Origin: Pythium myriotylum | Taxonomy: Eukaryota > Oomycota > Peronosporomycetes > Pythiales > Pythiaceae | DNA length: 64,000 nt | Assembly: GCA_023091665.1 (NCBI GenBank) | Contig: JALJCQ010000004.1 | Location: forward strand, 2,294,001-2,358,000 | Direction: 5' to 3' | Shown here: positions 8,833 through 20,411 of the stretch, piece by piece | Layout: each line of letters begins with the position of its first letter | Position numbering within the stretch: position 1 is the first letter of the stretch | The notes under the pieces: model-generated | Seen by the model: only the letters and a program-made list of their open reading frames with translations | Told to the model about the DNA's origin: nothing | Databases searched by the model: none | Made by a program: the position numbers and the translations under genes

Positions 8833-10804
8833 ATGGCGGCGCGCGAGTTCGCGCACTTGCAGCCCGTAAGTCGCGTCGGCCGAGCGGCGCGGCGCCGAGA
8901 CTGACTTGGGGGCGACTGTTCGCAGGACAATGCCGAGATCGAGCGCGCGCTGCTGGCGCAGGAGGTCGAGACGCTGCGCAACCGTATCGGCCTGCGCCAG
9001 GTGGACGTGAGCAAAGAGTGCGGCGTGAACGCGAGCATGCTCTCGCAGTGGATGCTCGGGCGATACAAGGGCAACGTCGGACGAGTGCGTGATCTTCCTG
9101 CCGTGCTCAATGCAGCGCTGCTCATGGTTCTTGTTGGTGACAGATCAATGGCCTCATGGAATCGTGGCTCATTCGCCGCCGCGGTGGCAAGCCCATGGAC
9201 AAGAGCTTCATAGGTGAGGGGTAGCAATTGCGTTTTCACGGCGTCACGCGAATAGTGGCTTACTTTGTGCTGACTGTGGATAGTCACCACGTCGACAAGC
9301 TCCTCACCGAAGCTAAAGCGGCGACTAGATGAAGGCTCCGATCCTACGAAGCTGGGCGGTCGTAAGGTGGTCTCGGCTGTCGCAGGGCATCGGCATCCAT
9401 ACGATTACCCAAAGATCCCACCAGCGGACAATGTATTGATTCCAATTCGATTGGACGTTGATGTAGAGGGATATCGATACATCGACTCTTTCAGCTGGAA
9501 CCTTTACGAGAAGGACTACACATATGAGACGTTCGCCGCTGCGCTTGTACGCGATTTAGACTTGCCGGATTGTTTTCACAAGCGCATCGCGGCTTCTATT
9601 GAGGCCCAAGTGGAGAAGTCGAAGCGATCAATGCCATGGCATCAGGCTGTGACAGCCGAAAGTCTCCATCCGATTTTCATCAACATTCGACTGAGCGACA
9701 CTCTATACATGGATCGTTTCGAGGTGAGCAACTCGGCTTTTTTGAGACTGAGTACCTCGATGACTTACTTGGTGCATCTCTAGTGGGATCTGTCCAATCC
9801 TCGCAACGACCCTGAGTTGTTTGCGCGTCAAGTATGTGAAGAGTTGGTGCGTTGAAGTATTCTACTGCAGATTGGGGAAGCGATGGGCCAACTGAAATCT
9901 GTGCCATTGAAGGGTTTAAGCGGAGAGTTCGAAGCTCAAATTGCATTGTCAATCCGCGAGCAACTTCGAGATTATTCAAGAGTAGGTCATTCGTCGCTGA
10001 CGTTTTTTGAAGACCTGACTAACCTGGTTGTATTAGCTCATCCGAGAAGGTCTCAAAGACCGCGTAACGAGACTACCACCTGTGACTGTTCCGTTTCGGG
10101 ACCGGAATGACGCTGCTTCTTGGACACCGTCAATCAAGTATATCCTGGCTGACGATATTCCTCAGTTGGAACGAGAAGACTTCAAGAGGATGAAGCCATA
10201 TTCTCAAAGCACGGCAGCAGCACCACCAACCCCCGCGGTACCGAAGGCGAATCGCCCTCCCAAGCCCGTTAACACGTTCCTCATGTTTTGTCGGCAATGG
10301 AGGAAGAAAATTATGACCGACAATGCCAACACCAGTGCGAAAGATGCCTCTAAGATCTTGGGCGACATGTGGCAAAAGCTGACTGATGAAGAGCGAGCTT
10401 CGTATATCCCATTGGCGGAAATTGAGAATGATCGACGTCTCCAGGAGTGGAGAATAAAGGAGAACATGTCCGCCCCAGGTGTTTCACTACCAATTTCCAG
10501 TTCAAACGGCACATTGAAGCCTTCGATCTCTACTACCCCATCGAGTGGGACTGTGCCGATCGCGCCGAATCCTACAATTGTTGTTGCATCAACTGAGACT
10601 GCTGACGAAGATGACGAGGAAGACGAAGAGGACGAAGAGGAGGACGATGAAGATGACGATGAAGAGGGTGAAGATGATGGTGCTGACACAGGCGACGAAA
10701 CCGTTGATACGAGCTTGCCGCAAATGGAGGAGGTGGACGAGCTCGATCTGAATGAGCTCGATGATGAAGACCTCGACCTCACTTTGCTTGGAGACCACCT
10801 ATGA
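8833..10804 (+). CDS. SNF5: SNF5/SMARCB1-type SWI/SNF subunit with HMG box
   Basis: Seven predicted exons: 8833-8865, 8926-9084, 9144-9213, 9284-9723, 9784-9831, 9871-9981 and 10037-10804, giving 542 residues with frame preserved throughout. Residues 12-64 hold a repressor-like helix-turn-helix region (GLRQVDVSKECGVNASMLSQ, then WMLGRYKGN). Residues about 134-290 contain the two SNF5 repeats (VLIPIRLDVDVEGYRYIDSF; later FEWDLSNPRNDPELFA and GEFEAQIALSIREQL), the core of SMARCB1/BAF47. An HMG box follows at about 358-425 (NRPPKPVNTFLMFCRQWRKK), then a strongly acidic tail from about 477. SNF5 is a core subunit of SWI/SNF nucleosome remodellers, and HMG boxes bind bent DNA. The 39-bp intron 9832-9870 is unusually short and least certain. 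Confidence 0.85.
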
Positions 10805-10902
10805 ACAAGAGCAGGGTTCATTTGTCACAAAGCGCTCGTTTCTTCGCCCTTCCAGATGAAACAGAATGCTGTATTCTCGGTGTGATAAATACTCAAGGTG
10901 AC

Positions 10903-11436
10903 TCACTGCAGTGGTACCTGAGCCTCTGCCGCAGAGGCGTCGGGTGCCACACGCCACTTAGATTGGTAGTAATGGTTCTCTAGCTCGAACAGTGCCGACG
11001 AGATATCGGCGCTCAAGTGCGCGATGTGTGAATCGACGTCGTCGCTCCTATGCGTGATTTAGAATATGAGAAATAAACGGCGTGAAGCACCGCCCAGAAG
11101 CGCGTACCTCTTGGCGAGGTCCTCGACGGTCGTGTCGATAGTCTGGTTCATGCCTTCAAAGTCTCCCAGGGCAACCGAGAGCTTGAGTTCGGACACGAGC
11201 TTGAGCAGCGCCTCGCTCGCTTGCACCTACCAAGAGCGGGCAAGTCAGTGACGGCCCATGTGCCACCAGATCTACGTGGCTCCTCGCACCAGAGTCGTTG
11301 CATAGATCGAAGTTTGGAAGGCCTCGCGCGACGTGTTCGTCTTGTCCTTGATCTTCGCAGTCTTGACGAGTCCGCGGAAGTTCTCCACGAGCTTCTCGAC
11401 GTTGTTATCCAGTCGCTGGCGGTACTCCTCGGCCAT
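10903..11436 (-). CDS. MED22: Mediator complex subunit 22
   Basis: Three exons on the minus strand, 11436-11290, 11226-11108 and 11047-10903, separated by 63- and 60-bp GT-AG introns; 136 residues. The spliced protein follows MED22/Surf5 along its length: YRQRLDNNVEKLVENFRGLV at the start, then a helical core containing SEALLKLVSELKLSVALGDF, and a C-terminal helix ADISSALFELENHYY. MED22 is a head-module subunit of the RNA polymerase II Mediator complex in the nucleus. The gene converges on the SNF5 gene with 98 bp between stop codons. The longest unspliced frame over this locus on the same strand is a false frame. Confidence 0.85.
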
Positions 11437-12064
11437 GGTTGCTCCGTCGTGCCTTGCAGTGCCCCAACTCGCTTTCGCGGGGATGGCGCTTCATGCAGGT
11501 GGACCACGTACTATTATGTGTGCCACGTCAGTTGTGTTTCTGTGTCGAAGAGGAGTTCGTAACCGAGACGTCACTCCAGGGGCCTTTGGCCAAGCCCAGC
11601 GCTTTCCGAGACCTCGCAGAGACCCGCGTGCTCCGATGCGCGTGACCACACGACGCAGAGAGCGAGCAAGCAGGAAGGTGGTTTCGGCCTGCAGAGATAG
11701 ATGGATCTGGTCGGTTTTGGTCGAGCCGTCGAGGTCGTTATCTTCGTCCTCGGCAGAGGGCTGTCGAAGATCCGTTGAGGTTTAATGGGAAAAACCTCGG
11801 GTAGCTCTTCGTCGTCGTGGGGAGAAAAGCACAGCCTGGGTCTTGGGGGCGACAGTTCCGAACGCCCAAGCGACGGAAACCCATTCGCGAAAGGAAGGCA
11901 AGCCCGACTCACGTGGTGCGTGCGGCTGCTGCGAGTTGCGAGGAGACGGAGCAGCGGCTCGCAGGGGCGCGGCGACGCGCCGGCTCTCTCTCTCGCTTGC
12001 GATGGCGAGGACGCGACCGAAGTGCTGACAGGAGCTGCGTGCCACAGAAACAGAACAGCCCAAG
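11437..12064. other. Divergent spacer, MED22 to V-ATPase c copy 1
   Basis: No gene recognised in these 628 bp. Open frames on both strands, including one running into the V-ATPase gene from upstream, read through the true intron or use the wrong frame and resemble nothing. The stretch should contain both promoters and 5' leaders. Confidence 0.45.
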
Positions 12065-12667
12065 ATGCTCGCTCAGCTCGTTGCGGACGTGTGCCCGTCG
12101 TCGGCCTCGTTCTTCGGCTTCATGGGCGTCGCCTCGGCGCTCGTCTTCGCCAGTGAGTGCTCGCTGCGTGGCCTCAGCGCCCCGGAGACCGAGGAGACTG
12201 ACGGAGAGATGCGCGTGTTTGTGTGTGACTTTTGTTCCAGACCTCGGCGCCGCGTACGGCACGGCCAAGTCGGGCGTGGGTATCGCGTCGATGGGCGTGA
12301 TGCGTCCGGACCTCGCGATGCGTAACATCATCCCGGTCGTCATGGCCGGTGTGCTGGGTATCTACGGCCTGATCGTGGCCGTGATCATCCAGGGTTCGAT
12401 CGATCCTCCGTCGGGCAACTCTCCGAAGTACGGCTCGTACTCTGGCTTTGCGCACTTGGCCGCTGGTCTGTGCTGTGGTCTGAGTGGTCTTGCTGCTGGC
12501 ATGGCCATTGGTGTTGTCGGCGATGCGGGCGTGCGCGCTGTGGGTCAGCAGGAGAAGTTGTTCGTGAACATGATTTTGATCCTCATTTTCGCGGAAGCTC
12601 TGGGCTTGTACGGCTTGATCGTGGCGTTGATCCTGTCGCAGAAGAAGAGCGACTGCCCGAGCTAGAC
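12060..12667 (+). repeat. Inverted repeat arm 1 (V-ATPase c gene)
   Basis: This 608-bp block reappears in reverse complement at 13208-13815. By eye I find a single substitution (T at 12497 against C on the coding strand of the other copy). The match includes the complete intron and stops 5 bp before the ATG and 2 bp after the stop codon. Confidence 0.9.
12065..12665 (+). CDS. VMA3: V-ATPase 16-kDa proteolipid, subunit c, copy 1
   Basis: Two exons, 12065-12152 and 12241-12665, with an 88-bp GTGAGT...CCAG intron; 170 residues. Four hydrophobic segments form the typical proteolipid hairpins: the first covers [17 protein letters not shown], and the fourth ([20 protein letters not shown]) holds the proton-carrying glutamate. 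The protein forms the rotating membrane ring of the vacuolar H+-ATPase that acidifies endomembrane compartments. Length and residues are normal, so the gene looks functional. A second copy in opposite orientation begins 544 bp downstream and encodes the same protein. Confidence 0.95.
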
Positions 12668-13207
12668 ACCACTTTCCTGCGTCCGTTGACCAAGCTGCTC
12701 GTCGGTCGAATGGAGTTTGCTTTGGCGTCGAATCTGCCTACGGTGATAGTGAGCACACTCGCATCTCATGGGTGAGTTTCACGCGAAGTTTTATTCCAAC
12801 AGGCTCATCTAGGAGTGCTACCCCGTCTTCGTTTTGTTGGTTGGGATGCACGATAAATCAAAATACATATTGAACCCCTCTGCTTGGTAAGTTCGGTTGC
12901 ACTGATGTGCATCCATGTTGGTATTGTGCCTCGTCAGAAGACAATTGTTGCTGGCCTGTTTGATTCAAATGGACCGACGATCTGCAATGACCAGACATAG
13001 AAAATCCCTACAAAGACCATTTTCTTGGCCTCTCTTATCGCTTGAAGCTCACCACAAACATCGTTATACTTCAAGTAATCAGACGCTGTATATTCAAAAG
13101 CACCTGAGCAAGAGTACACATGAAGAGGATGTTCACAACCTCACGTGAGAAAAAAAGACTTCTTGGACAGCACCGATCGGTGGTTCACTGCGTTGCTTAT
13201 GGATGAA
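12668..13207. other. Spacer between the inverted V-ATPase genes
   Basis: These 540 bp separate the two tail-to-tail genes and must contain both 3' ends. No coding frame is supported. The two halves are not visibly related to each other, so the inverted repeat does not extend into the 3' flanks. Confidence 0.5.
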
Positions 13208-13815
13208 GTCTAGCTCGGGCAGTCGCTCTTCTTCTGCGACAGGATCAACGCCACGATCAAGCCGTACAAGCCCAGAGCTTCCGCGAAAATGAGGATCAAA
13301 ATCATGTTCACGAACAACTTCTCCTGCTGACCCACAGCGCGCACGCCCGCATCGCCGACAACACCAATGGCCATGCCGGCAGCAAGACCACTCAGACCAC
13401 AGCACAGACCAGCGGCCAAGTGCGCAAAGCCAGAGTACGAGCCGTACTTCGGAGAGTTGCCCGACGGAGGATCGATCGAACCCTGGATGATCACGGCCAC
13501 GATCAGGCCGTAGATACCCAGCACACCGGCCATGACGACCGGGATGATGTTACGCATCGCGAGGTCCGGACGCATCACGCCCATCGACGCGATACCCACG
13601 CCCGACTTGGCCGTGCCGTACGCGGCGCCGAGGTCTGGAACAAAAGTCACACACAAACACGCGCATCTCTCCGTCAGTCTCCTCGGTCTCCGGGGCGCTG
13701 AGGCCACGCAGCGAGCACTCACTGGCGAAGACGAGCGCCGAGGCGACGCCCATGAAGCCGAAGAACGAGGCCGACGACGGGCACACGTCCGCAACGAGCT
13801 GAGCGAGCATCTTGG
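13208..13815 (-). repeat. Inverted repeat arm 2 (V-ATPase c gene)
   Basis: Reverse complement of 12060-12667 with one mismatch seen. Sequence outside both ends is unrelated to the flanks of arm 1. Confidence 0.9.
13210..13810 (-). CDS. VMA3: V-ATPase 16-kDa proteolipid, subunit c, copy 2
   Basis: Two exons on the minus strand, 13810-13723 and 13634-13210, with an 88-bp intron identical to that of copy 1; 170 residues. The predicted protein is identical to copy 1, the only nucleotide change being a synonymous Ala codon. It is complete, with start, splice sites, stop and the TM4 glutamate intact. Its promoter is shared divergently with the TMEM260 gene and is unlike that of copy 1, so the two copies may differ in expression rather than in product. 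Confidence 0.95.
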
Positions 13816-13890
13816 CGGCGGCGGAGGAAATGAGCTGCTCCCAAAGAAACGGAGCCGGAAAAATAGATCCAACTCATCAGAAACCGACAC

Positions 13891-13922
13891 CTGGCGTAAA
13901 ACCTCACGAGGTTTTATGCCAG
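13891..13922. repeat. 32-nt hairpin palindrome
   Basis: Arms of 15 nt (13891-13905 and 13908-13922) flank a 2-nt centre AC; the core is TAAAACCTC/GAGGTTTTA. One arm position (13896/13917) is a G-T mismatch. It lies in the divergent promoter between V-ATPase c copy 2 and TMEM260. Confidence 0.7.
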
Positions 13923-13925
13923 CCA

Positions 13926-13949
13926 CTATACACTCACGTGGGTGTATAG
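13926..13949. repeat. 24-nt palindrome centred on CACGTG
   Basis: Arms of 12 nt meet without a spacer, with CTATACAC on the left and GTGTATAG on the right; one pair (13934/13941) mismatches. The centre is the E/G-box hexamer CACGTG, a common bHLH or bZIP binding core. It begins 3 nt after the hairpin at 13891-13922. Confidence 0.7.
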
Positions 13950-14027
13950 CAAAGGATTCGAATACAGGACCGCGTTCTATTTCGAACCTTGGCGATCTTT
14001 GAGAGGCGCGAGTGCAGAAAAACAGAA

Positions 14028-16666
14028 ATGGGCTCGCGCCACGCGTGGCTGTGGACGCTGGCGGCCGCGTGGTGCGCGTACGCGTCGTCCTCTATTCACC
14101 GCCTCGCGGGAGGCGACAGTGGTGAGCTGCTGGCGGAGGCCTGCGTAGGAGGCACGGCACATCCGCCCGGCTATCCGCTTTTGTTGCTTCTGCTGCGAGC
14201 CGTGAGGCACGTGGGCAACTACGCCTGCCCGCATGTGCCTTTCGTCGTTCTCGCCAACCATTTCAATGCAGCATGCGCCTCTGGTGCTGCTGCACTCGTG
14301 ACCCATGTTGTGGAACTCGTGACGGGAAGAGGATACGAGATCGAGGCTGTCGCGGCAGGACTCATGTTTGCTTTCTCAGCGTTGACGTGGGAGTACGCTC
14401 TCGGACTTGAGGTGAATGAGAACTAAACCGGCCAAAAGTCAATATTGATCGACTGAATGAGCTCTTTTAGGTTTTCGCGCTCAACAACCTCTTCGTTGGG
14501 CTGCTTCTGGTGCATTTTGCGCGGCACTATGGCCATCAGCGGTGGTCTGCCTTGAATCTTTGTGTTGCAGCGCTTGTGTGCGGGCTCGGACTGTGCAACC
14601 AGCACACTATAGGTATTATGCCGTGCAAACAGGATTGCGCTTACTATCAATCCCATTCCTGCCGAAAAAGTCTTGTTTGAGGTTCCTCTGATCGCCTGGG
14701 TTCTGGCCTCAACCAAGCTGCGCGTCTTTGACTTAATTTGCCTCTCGCTTGCGTAAGACAGAACAGTCTGCGATACTGCCCGGCTGTGATCTAAGGAATA
14801 TTTGTAGTTTCATGGTAGGTATGTCTCCATATGCATCAACATACCTTGGCTCCAAAACGCCACGGCCCGGATCTTGGGGAGATGCCTCAAGTTTCACCGG
14901 TGCGCTGCCTTCTTCATGACGCGGAATTGGAATGAGCCAACGAATCCTATCTACCTACCTTAATAGGTTTGCTGAACCACGTGTTGCGTCGCGAGTACGG
15001 TACATTCAGGCTCTCGCCGATACGAGGACAATCCGACGTAACCAGTTGCGTGCTTCATTACGTGTGACTTCGTGCAGCTAACGTTACGGCTTTGTTCTGG
15101 CAGGGTCTCCAATCCAGGCTCTTGTTCTACGCGACAGATGCCATCAACCAGTTTTCATTACTCGGTATTGCGTGTGCTACGTTGGGAGTACTTGCTGTTG
15201 TGCTGCAGCCTCAGGTGTTCTCACGGACAACGATAGCAACGAGCAAGGACTCCTGGCCACGTTCTCACTCCCGACGAACTTGTGCATCTTTTGGATTAGC
15301 TCTCTTTGTTACCTTCACATTTTACGTGGTCATTTTCAACTCGCTTGCCAATCTACCACTCAACAACGCGCTTGCAAGAGAAGTCACAAGGCGATTCTTC
15401 ATCCAACCCAATCTGGTGATTTCGATCTGGCTTGGATTTGGGCTGGCGTGGCTGCACCGTATGTGTTTGAGTATTTCCAGATCGCGAGTTCCTGTTCGAA
15501 TAGTTCAGGTCGTGGCAATTACCCTCTCAGCTCAACAGTTTGTTCGAAACAGGGCGGCATTTACTACTAGTACGATCGCTCAACATGATCTAGTGCGCGA
15601 CTTTGCAACCGCAATACTGAATGGTCTCCCGGCTAGGGCAGTACTTCTCTCCTACACGGATATTCAATGGAACTCCGTCCGGTATCTCCAGCGCTGCGAA
15701 CTCAAGAGGCTCGACGTCGTGCATTTAAATCTGCAAATGATGGCCTACCCATGGTTCATACGTCAGCACGGGATTTACAAAGAAATCACGTTCCCGCCCA
15801 CTCGTGCAGACATCTCGACCACACGATCCTCGCAAGGCTACGCGATGTATCTGTCTCAGTTTATCCTGGCGAACTTCCATCGGCACGAGATGTTTCTGGA
15901 TCTTCATGGAGTCGATGAATCCACAATCTCCACTGAACAACTGCTCTTCGGTACGATCCAGGTATTTCCTCAAGGGCTTGTTTGGAAGATATCGCAACCA
16001 GCCGGGAACTCTGAAAGTCTCGTCAATGCCTGGAAATCTTTTTCTCTACAACCTGCACACTCGCAGAAATATTCAAACCTGCTTCTCAAGTGTTGTCGCA
16101 TCGCGAGCCACCAGCAACGGATCGACATACACCGAGGCAGTTGGGAATTTGTCGTTGTTTCTATCGTACACGACGCAATTTACCAAACGAATCTTGCAAA
16201 GCTTGGCTACTGGCTTGCCCACACGTCTATCCAAACGATGGTTCATCTGGAAGAGGCCGTCCTTGCATTCGAGTCAATCCAACTCCAGTTGAATGATATC
16301 GTGCTTGCAGGCGTGCGAAACTCCGACGATGGGATCACTTACGATCTTTATGCTGTAGAGAAGAACGCAGTTGTGAGTCGACAACGGTTCCAACTCTACC
16401 TCGAAGCATTCACTGAACTACATAATGGTAGCAAGAACAAAGTGCTCACCGCAGGACGAGAGAAGCTACTCGTCTCACTCGCCGAGCAATGCGTAAAACG
16501 ACGCGAACAAACCGTTAAACAGATCCAAGCTTTCCTACTACAAATGGAGGCCCAGCAAGATAGAGACATCGAAGCTGTGCGCAGAGGACTAAAGGAACTT
16601 GAGGCAAGACTTCAACAACCAAGAAAACTCACCAAGCAGAAAAAGAAGCGTTCAAAGAATGTATAA
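14028..16666 (+). CDS. TMEM260: TMEM260-type (DUF2723) O-mannosyltransferase-like membrane protein
   Basis: Six predicted exons: 14028-14411, 14471-14612, 14671-14752, 14808-14899, 14967-15061 and 15104-16666, giving 785 residues in one frame. The N-terminal half matches the DUF2723/TMEM260 family: [20 protein letters not shown] in the first luminal loop, [14 protein letters not shown] across intron 1, [10 protein letters not shown] in exon 2, [10 protein letters not shown] in exon 4 and [12 protein letters not shown] in exon 5. Several hydrophobic segments span the N-terminal half and the start of exon 6. Animal TMEM260 is an ER O-mannosyltransferase; the same chemistry here is inference. 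The C-terminal 300 residues are less hydrophobic and end in a Lys-rich coiled segment. The last intron is only 42 bp. Confidence 0.85.
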
Positions 16667-16729
16667 CGTTGGAATGACGTCAAATCTGTACACCTTGTAT
16701 AGTTAGTTGCGAAAGATTCCTCTTTCCTA

Positions 16730-18329
<1,600 letters not shown>

Positions 18330-18615
18330 TGCAGCTGTCTGTGGAGAGCGTCAAACGCAAGGGGAACGCGGCTCGTGTCGCTTCGTGGCGGAATGGCTGT
18401 CCGACTCGGACCTGGATCGAGTATCTCGAATGTCGCCTCCAACAAATCCAAGGAAACTTTGCTCGACTAAGTACGATTTTGAGTACCGCTATTCATCAAC
18501 GCCTGAGATTAGAGTTGCGAAATAAGGGTTACAGTCCACTATTGAGATGTGTCATTCTTGAACCAAAGGGCAACTCGAGTCGAAAGGGTATACATTATGT
18601 TCTGGGTTCTCAAGC

Positions 18616-19968
18616 TCATTTGCGTGCGAAGAAGAAGTCTAGCTTCTTTTGCTTGGCCGGGCCGGACGACTTGGACGTCTTGCTCGAGGCGGCGGCAGCG
18701 GCAGCCGCTCTCGCCTTCTGTGCGTCGGCGGCTGCTTTGGCGGCGGCCGCTTTCTTCTTGGCCTCGGCACGCTCCTTAGCCAGCTCTTCCACTGACACCT
18801 CTACTTCCTCGTACGCCTTCTCTGTGACCATGTAGCCCTCGTCGTTGATGCGGGTCTTGGTGACGAGCTGGCGTCGCTTGATCGGGCCAGTCGGCAGAGT
18901 GTCGTCCTCATCCTGGGGCTCCTCGGCCTCGATTTCTTTGGGCTCCTCACGCTTTCGCTTCGGGCTCTCTTGCTTCTTTGCAGGAGGAGCTTCGGGCGAC
19001 TCGCTCAGCTTTCGCTTTGTGGCTGTGCGGGCTGTCGGTGGAGGGGACGCGGCCCTTTTAGCGGGCGGCGCGACCACTTCGACGTCGTCGTCTTCCTCGT
19101 CGTCGTCGCTGACCATGACGCGTTTTGGTCGAGGCTTGGACGCCGATATTGACTTTTTGACGAACTTTGGCGCGCCACCGTCGTCGCTATCTTCGTCACT
19201 ATCCACTGTGAGCACATTACTCATCGTGTCCGCGTCAATGCGCTTGGCACCAGACGGCGCGGGTGTCTTGTTCTTGTTAGACGCGGCAGTATTTGCCTTG
19301 GCTTTGCTGCTACTTGTCGTCGAGCTAGAGCCAAAGAAAGACGAGTTGCTCTTCGACGCGGCGGTCGTCGTCGACGATGATGGGGCTGAACTCTTGAAGA
19401 ACGAAGATTTGCCTTGTGCTGGCGCTGCCGGCTGAGACCGCCCTGAAGTCGTTGTCTTGGCAATCGAGTCAAACATGGACACGGCCTCTTCGCCTCGGTC
19501 CTCGCCCATGTCTCGCAAGGTCGCTTCCTTGCACTGAACGTCACTGTCATAGAACGCACGCAGCTCCCGCGAGAGCGGCTTGTTCCTCGACAGGGCCGCA
19601 AAGAGCTCGTTGCGGATCTTGCGCTCCTGCGCCCACATCGCCAGCGTCATGGCCTCGTGCGCCTCCTCTTCGGACGCCTCCTTCGCCGACGGGTACACGC
19701 CGTAGATCGTCGCTTCCGTGTCGTTTGGCGCATTGGTGGAGACGCGGATGACGCGCGCGCGCGGGTCCGTGTGCTGGGCTCCTCGCGCCACCGTCACGTG
19801 GAGCGCGCCGACGCCGCCGCCGTTCTCCTTCCAGAAGCGCGCGAGCGCCTCGGCCCGCGCCGCGCTGGCGCCGCCGACCTGCGACGCCAGCGAGCGGTGG
19901 GAGATGGGCTCGCGCGCGTCCTGCACGCACGCGGCGATGGCCTCGAGGCAGCGCGCGACGTCCGCCAT
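18616..19968 (-). CDS. POLD3: DNA polymerase delta subunit 3 (p66/Cdc27-like)
   Basis: 450 residues, single exon. The N-terminal 150 residues are compact and helical, as in POLD3/Cdc27. The long middle part is Ser/Lys/Glu-rich and probably disordered. Near residue 385 a POLD3-like stretch reads TRINDEGYMVTEKAYEEVEV, followed by an Ala-rich coiled region. The chain ends with QKKLDFFFARK, a textbook PCNA-interacting (PIP) box at the extreme C-terminus where POLD3 also carries one. The protein would link polymerase delta to PCNA in replication. A long opposite-strand frame over part of the locus is a codon-bias shadow. Confidence 0.85.
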   Translation of the reverse strand: MADVARCLEAIAACVQDAREPISHRSLASQVGGASAARAEALARFWKENGGGVGALHVTVARGAQHTDPRARVIRVSTNAPNDTEATIYGVYPSAKEASEEEAHEAMTLAMWAQERKIRNELFAALSRNKPLSRELRAFYDSDVQCKEATLRDMGEDRGEEAVSMFDSIAKTTTSGRSQPAAPAQGKSSFFKSSAPSSSTTTAASKSNSSFFGSSSTTSSSKAKANTAASNKNKTPAPSGAKRIDADTMSNVLTVDSDEDSDDGGAPKFVKKSISASKPRPKRVMVSDDDEEDDDVEVVAPPAKRAASPPPTARTATKRKLSESPEAPPAKKQESPKRKREEPKEIEAEEPQDEDDTLPTGPIKRRQLVTKTRINDEGYMVTEKAYEEVEVSVEELAKERAEAKKKAAAAKAAADAQKARAAAAAAASSKTSKSSGPAKQKKLDFFFARK

Positions 19969-20411
19969 GGGGCTCGCACCTTTTTGCGCGGGAACAAGAT
20001 GGGATGCGAAACATCAGCAAGTACCGTATCGACTAGTATCATTGATATGTCCGGGAAGATAGTCTACAACAGTCGGAGTTTTATTTTGTCTGTTCGAGTA
20101 GCTCCACAATGTTGACGCCGCCGACGTCAGCTCGACGTGTCGGAATCAGATTGTGTGGATCCGCTCGGCTCACATTCACGCACCAAGCAGCCTGCTGGTT
20201 TGACATGGATCTTGTCCCAGCTGGTGTCACAGGCTCGACGCGCGAGAGCCCCACGCACGTTCGGAAGAGAAGACGGCGAGAGGGCTCGTGGGGGAATAAA
20301 GAGTATATTTCGGTTCTCCAAACAGTTTTCTGTATCTCGCCGCCACGGCTGCAATCGCAGTGTTTGCTGGCAAAGCTACGGCGACACCTACCCAGGCTCC
20401 AACGAGCGAGC
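19969..20411. other. Spacer upstream of POLD3, downstream of citrate synthase
   Basis: 443 bp on the path of two minus-strand genes; it should hold the citrate synthase 3' end and the POLD3 promoter. Frames found here do not resemble any family. Confidence 0.45.

Noticed and set aside
11817..12665. Longer N-terminal version of V-ATPase c copy 1 (282 codons)
   Set aside because: It reads exon 1 in the wrong frame and translates the intron; splicing 12153-12240 gives the canonical 170-residue proteolipid.
13210..13926. Longer N-terminal version of V-ATPase c copy 2 (238 codons)
   Set aside because: Same artefact: wrong frame in exon 1 and translated intron; the extension covers the promoter palindromes.
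13891..13949. Helitron 3' end (hairpin before CTRR)
   Set aside because: The hairpin is not followed by CTRR at the expected distance and no Helitron protein or 5' end is nearby.
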